Shown: positions 59,534-64,000 of the stretch, one piece after another
Position numbering within the stretch: position 1 is the stretch's first letter
Layout of the letters: each line of letters opens with the position of its first letter
From: an uncultured Prevotellaceae bacterium
Lineage (GTDB): Bacteria; Bacteroidota; Bacteroidia; Bacteroidales; Bacteroidaceae
DNA length: 64,000 bases
Assembly: GCA_900316975.1 (NCBI GenBank)
Contig: ONFA01000001.1
Coordinates: 124,001-188,000 of the forward strand
Direction: 5' to 3'
Translations under genes and position numbers: made by a program
The notes under the pieces: generated by a model
Seen by the model: only the letters and a program-made list of their open reading frames with translations
What the model was told of the DNA's origin: nothing
Database searches by the model: none

Positions 59534-61561
59534 ATGAAAGCAAAAAAAATTTTACTGATGATGACAATGGCAGCATCCTTGACGGCTTGTAACCAACAAA
59601 CAACAGGCCTTAAATTGGAGAACATGGACACGACTGTGAAGCCCGGTACGGACTTCTATCAGTACGCTTGTGGCGGATGGATCAAGAACAATCCGCTGAA
59701 ACCTGAGTATTCGAGTTATGGTTCCTTTGACGTGGTAGTGGAGGAAAATCAGAAGCGCATCCGCGAACTAATCGAGGATTTGGCGTCAAAGCCACAGGAA
59801 CAAGGCTCACTGGGACAGAAAATAGGTGACCTCTATGCGCTGCGGATGGACTCTGTTCGTCAGAACAAAGAAGGCGTGAAGCCTGTTTTGGCAGATATGG
59901 AGCGTGTGGCAAAAGTGAAAACAACAGAAGAGCTCATGACCTTGCTGAACCAGATGAACACTGAAGGTGTGGCATTCGGCGAATTGTGGGGATACTATGT
60001 CGGGGCTGACATGATGGTTTCGACTCAGAACCTGTTAGAACTTTCGCAGGGTGGCTACTCGATAGAGCGCGACTACTATGTGAAAGACGATGAGGCGCAT
60101 AAGAAGATTCTGGAAGCCTATAAAAAGCATGTGGTGAAGATGTTCCAGTTGGTGGGCGAGACCGCCGATGCTGCACAGCAGAAGATGGAGAACGTCCTGA
60201 AGGTGGAAATGCGCATGGCGAAAGCCGGACGCGACAACGTGGCACTGCGCGATCCTGCTTCGAACTATCATAAGATGTCGTTCGCCGATTTCCAGAAAGA
60301 CTATGAAGGCTTCGACTGGAAGACCTATTTCGACATGCAGGGAATGACCGACATCGACTCACTCTCGGTGGGTCAGCCCGAAGCGGTGAAGGAAGCCCTT
60401 GCCGTGCTGAAAGACACGCCTGTGGAAGTGCTGAAAGATTTCTTCCTGTGGCAGATTCTCGATTCGTCTGGCGGCATTCTTGGCGACAAGGTGTATGAAG
60501 AGGTGTTCGACTTTGAGGGACGCATCCTGACAGGTGCCAAGGAACCCCGCCCACGTTGGAAGCGCAGTGTGTCTGCCGTTAACGGTATTCTGGGCGAAGC
60601 GGTCGGTCAGATGTATGTGGAGAAATATTTTCCCCCAGCCAACAAGGCGCGCATGGAGGAACTCATCAAGAACCTGCAGACAGCCCTTGGCGAGCGCATT
60701 GATGCTCAGGAATGGATGAGCGAATCGACAAAGAAAGCCGCCCACGAGAAACTGGATGCCTTCTATGTGAAGGTGGGTTACCCCGACAAGTGGCGCGACT
60801 ACTCCAAGATGAACATTGACCCTCAGAAGTCACTCTATGAGAACATGAAGGAAGTGGCGAAATGGGCACATGCCGACATGCTGGCACGCAAATGGAAGAA
60901 ACCCGTTGACCGCGACGAATGGCACATGACCCCACAGACTGTCAATGCCTACTACAACCCAACCACCAACGAAATTTGCTTCCCGGCAGGCATCCTCCAG
61001 TATCCCTTCTTCGACATGGAAGCCGACGATGCCTTCAACTACGGAGCCATCGGTGTGGTCATTGGGCATGAGATGTCTCACGGTTTTGACGATCAAGGTC
61101 GTCAGTTCGACAAGGACGGTAATTTCCGTGACTGGTGGGCAGATGGCGATGGCGACAAGTACAACAAACGCGCCCAAGTCATCAAGGATTTCTTCTCCGC
61201 CATCAAGGTGCTGCCCGACCTCAATGCCAACGGCGACCTCTGTTGTGGTGAGAACCTTGGCGACCACGGTGGTTTGAAATTCGCCTATGCAGCCTTCAAG
61301 AATGCCACCAAGGATCATCCGCTGCCCGTGAAAGACGGTTTCACCCCCGAACAGCGTTTCTTCCTTGCCTATGCAGGTGTATGGGCAGAAAACATCACCG
61401 AAGAAGCCATTCGCAACCAAACCACAGCCGACCCACACTCACTCGGCAAGTGGCGTGTGAACGGTGCCCTTCCTCTGATTGATGCTTGGTACGATGCTTT
61501 TGGCATCACCGAATCCGACCCGATGTTTGTGCCCAAAGAGAAGCGGGTGAAGATTTGGTAA
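59534..61561 (+). CDS. M13-family (neprilysin-like) zinc endopeptidase, lipoprotein
   Basis: 675 residues from ATG 59534; the upstream extension to 59498 crosses the promoter. The signal peptide ends in a lipobox, SLTACNQQ, so the mature protein is lipid-anchored. N-terminal M13 region: GTDFYQYACGGWIKNNPL. Catalytic domain: zinc-binding HEMSHGFDDQGR (His512, Glu513, His516), the third ligand in GENLGDHGGLKFAY, and NAYYNPTTNEICFPAGI upstream. Family members cut small peptides. It is monocistronic, with a terminator 33 bases after the stop. Confidence 0.96.
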   Translation: MKAKKILLMMTMAASLTACNQQTTGLKLENMDTTVKPGTDFYQYACGGWIKNNPLKPEYSSYGSFDVVVEENQKRIRELIEDLASKPQEQGSLGQKIGDLYALRMDSVRQNKEGVKPVLADMERVAKVKTTEELMTLLNQMNTEGVAFGELWGYYVGADMMVSTQNLLELSQGGYSIERDYYVKDDEAHKKILEAYKKHVVKMFQLVGETADAAQQKMENVLKVEMRMAKAGRDNVALRDPASNYHKMSFADFQKDYEGFDWKTYFDMQGMTDIDSLSVGQPEAVKEALAVLKDTPVEVLKDFFLWQILDSSGGILGDKVYEEVFDFEGRILTGAKEPRPRWKRSVSAVNGILGEAVGQMYVEKYFPPANKARMEELIKNLQTALGERIDAQEWMSESTKKAAHEKLDAFYVKVGYPDKWRDYSKMNIDPQKSLYENMKEVAKWAHADMLARKWKKPVDRDEWHMTPQTVNAYYNPTTNEICFPAGILQYPFFDMEADDAFNYGAIGVVIGHEMSHGFDDQGRQFDKDGNFRDWWADGDGDKYNKRAQVIKDFFSAIKVLPDLNANGDLCCGENLGDHGGLKFAYAAFKNATKDHPLPVKDGFTPEQRFFLAYAGVWAENITEEAIRNQTTADPHSLGKWRVNGALPLIDAWYDAFGITESDPMFVPKEKRVKIW

Positions 61562-61593
61562 TCGATGACTGAAGAGAGTGGGTGAAAAGTGAC

Positions 61594-61670
61594 GAGTGAA
61601 GAGTGAAAAAATCTAAGTAACCTCCATTTGGGTGGCAGGTAAAATGGATTTTTCACTTTTCGCTCTTTTT
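61594..61670 (+). terminator. Terminator after the M13 peptidase gene
   Basis: Imperfect ~19-bp stem (61594-61613 with 61647-61665) enclosing a smaller CCTCCATTT/GGGTGG-type structure, followed by a T-run. Confidence 0.65.
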
Positions 61671-61757
61671 TATGTATTTTTAAGAAAAAAAACAAGAAAA
61701 AGGGAAGAAAAGTGAAAAAATATCAAAGACCAAGGAACAAATATCAATTAAAACTCG

Positions 61758-61765
61758 TAACTTTG
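61758..61765 (+). promoter_or_regulatory. -7 box of the Gly/Arg-rich protein gene
   Basis: TAACTTTG, 53 bases before the ATG at 61818. Confidence 0.6.
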
Positions 61766-61817
61766 GGACACCAAAATATAACTTTTATTACAAACCTATC
61801 AAATAAAGATGATGCTT

Positions 61818-62522
61818 ATGAAAAAATTATTCTTCCTATGTGCCATGCTGGCAGTCGGACTCTATGTCCAAGCGCAGCAGTTGGAGGTCTGCACCAAACC
61901 ATACGGCAATGATGGCAGCGAAATGACCGTCATCAAACCAACTGTAGCCAACTTCCTCACCCTGCTCGCCATGAACGAGGAGCAGTTCAAAACTGTCATG
62001 GAGGCTAACCACTACAGCCTCCAGATGCCAAGAGGTAACATCATTTCCTATTGGAACGGCAGCCCCGACAATTTTGCCTATGCCAAGTGTGTCAACTCCT
62101 ATCTCTATAACTCAGAGACTCACGAAATACACTTTGCAGTCGGCAACGACATGATCTATCCGCAAGGTTCTCTCATGCAACTCTATCGTGACTTGCGTCC
62201 CTATCAAGTGAGGGATGAGGAACAGAGAGAGCCACAAGGTGGTGCTCCACAGGCAAATGCACCGCAGGGCAATGCTCCGCAGAATGGTGCTCAGCCCACA
62301 CCTCCAGGCTTTGGGCGTCCAGGTGCTCCAGGTGCTGGTATGGGCAGGAATCGTAGAGGCTTTGGCAGAGGTGGCTTCGGAAGAGGCAGAGGTGGCTTTG
62401 ACCGTCCTCGTACAGACACCTTCGAGGTGAAGGACGAGCAGAGTGGCGAAACCTACATCTTCTCTATTGCTTCTTTCCCACGTTTCTTCTATGTAACAGC
62501 AGGTAAGAAAAAGACGAACTGA
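61818..62522 (+). CDS. Secreted protein with Pro/Gln- and Gly/Arg-rich low-complexity region
   Basis: About 234 residues from ATG 61818; ATGs at 61809 and 61812 are alternatives. Signal peptide MKKLFFLCAMLAVGLYVQAQ. Residues ~20-135 form a compact domain with no family I can name (PTVANFLTLLAMNEEQFKTV, IISYWNGSPDNFAYAKC). Residues ~140-200 are low complexity: APQGNAPQNGAQP, then repeated RGFGRGGFGRGRGGF. A short beta-rich end follows (TYIFSIASFPRFFYVTAG). The RGG-like stretch is rare in secreted bacterial proteins. Monocistronic, with its own promoter and terminator. Confidence 0.8.
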   Translation: MKKLFFLCAMLAVGLYVQAQQLEVCTKPYGNDGSEMTVIKPTVANFLTLLAMNEEQFKTVMEANHYSLQMPRGNIISYWNGSPDNFAYAKCVNSYLYNSETHEIHFAVGNDMIYPQGSLMQLYRDLRPYQVRDEEQREPQGGAPQANAPQGNAPQNGAQPTPPGFGRPGAPGAGMGRNRRGFGRGGFGRGRGGFDRPRTDTFEVKDEQSGETYIFSIASFPRFFYVTAGKKKTN

Positions 62523-62544
62523 ACAAACATTCTTAAATAATCAT

Positions 62545-62597
62545 TGCTACCGCAGTTGTAAGTTGTTGTGACATACAATTGCGGTAGCATTTTTTTA
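62545..62597 (+). terminator. Terminator between convergent genes
   Basis: 16-bp stem (62545-62560 with 62574-62589, one wobble), then T7; it faces the GH2 gene end and may work in both directions. Confidence 0.85.
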
Positions 62598-62620
62598 TTC
62601 CTCCATCTCGGCTTGCCCTG

Positions 62621-64000
<1,380 letters not shown>

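Overview
The window looks like a chromosomal segment of a fibre-degrading Prevotellaceae member (Bacteroidales). Five things point there: Bacteroidetes promoters (-33 TTTG and -7 TAnnTTTG), the operon order atpD-C-B-E-F-H-A-G, a hybrid two-component regulator, many secreted glycoside hydrolases, and a recurrent short C-terminal tail of the form YNLxGxxV...GIYIxxGKKVxxK on secreted proteins. The species cannot be named from sequence alone. The closest remembered precedent is the xylan cluster of Prevotella ruminicola, which has a fused GH10 xylanase and feruloyl esterase.

Layout. 1-4088 (minus) is a PL11 rhamnogalacturonan lyase with autotransporter-type repeats, cut by the window edge. 4162-8220 (minus) is a SNF2 helicase. 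8826-15721 (minus) is the F1Fo ATP synthase operon, whose gamma gene carries several in-frame repeat insertions. 15859-22953 holds a gamma carbonic anhydrase-like protein, an M6 protease, a DUF4424/YARHG protein, a CE1-type esterase and an ECF sigma operon. 23271-34490 holds a CotH protein, a second esterase with an Ig-like domain, and a GH115-GH95-GH43 operon. 34568-35229 is a HigBA-type toxin-antitoxin pair. 35556-40107 is a duplicated cassette: a large secreted protein with a poly-G tract in its signal peptide, followed by a tiny acidic peptide. 40108-41389 is a repeat-rich intergenic region with a candidate sRNA. 41390-53452 is a xylan block: GH43, GH10-CE1, a large carbohydrate-binding protein and the hybrid regulator. 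53516-54298 holds a minisatellite, a second copy of the candidate sRNA, and tRNA-Leu and initiator tRNA-fMet. 54449-64000 holds RlpA, an ABC-F ATPase operon, an M13 peptidase lipoprotein, a Gly/Arg-rich secreted protein and the end of a GH2 beta-galactosidase.

How the genes work together. GH115 (glucuronic acid removal), GH95 (fucose or L-galactose removal), two GH43 enzymes (xylose or arabinose removal), GH10-CE1 (backbone cleavage and ferulate release) and two further esterases together fit decorated arabinoxylan such as cereal fibre. The hybrid regulator beside the GH10-CE1 gene is the obvious controller. No susC/susD pair lies in the window.

The two most unusual signals are these. First, two paralogous secreted-protein genes carry G8 and G9 tracts at the same place in the signal peptide, one in frame and one out of frame, which suggests phase variation. 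Second, a pair of about 90-nt candidate noncoding RNAs on the minus strand share an identical 27-nt promoter block and have terminator hairpins whose stems covary completely while the apical part is conserved.
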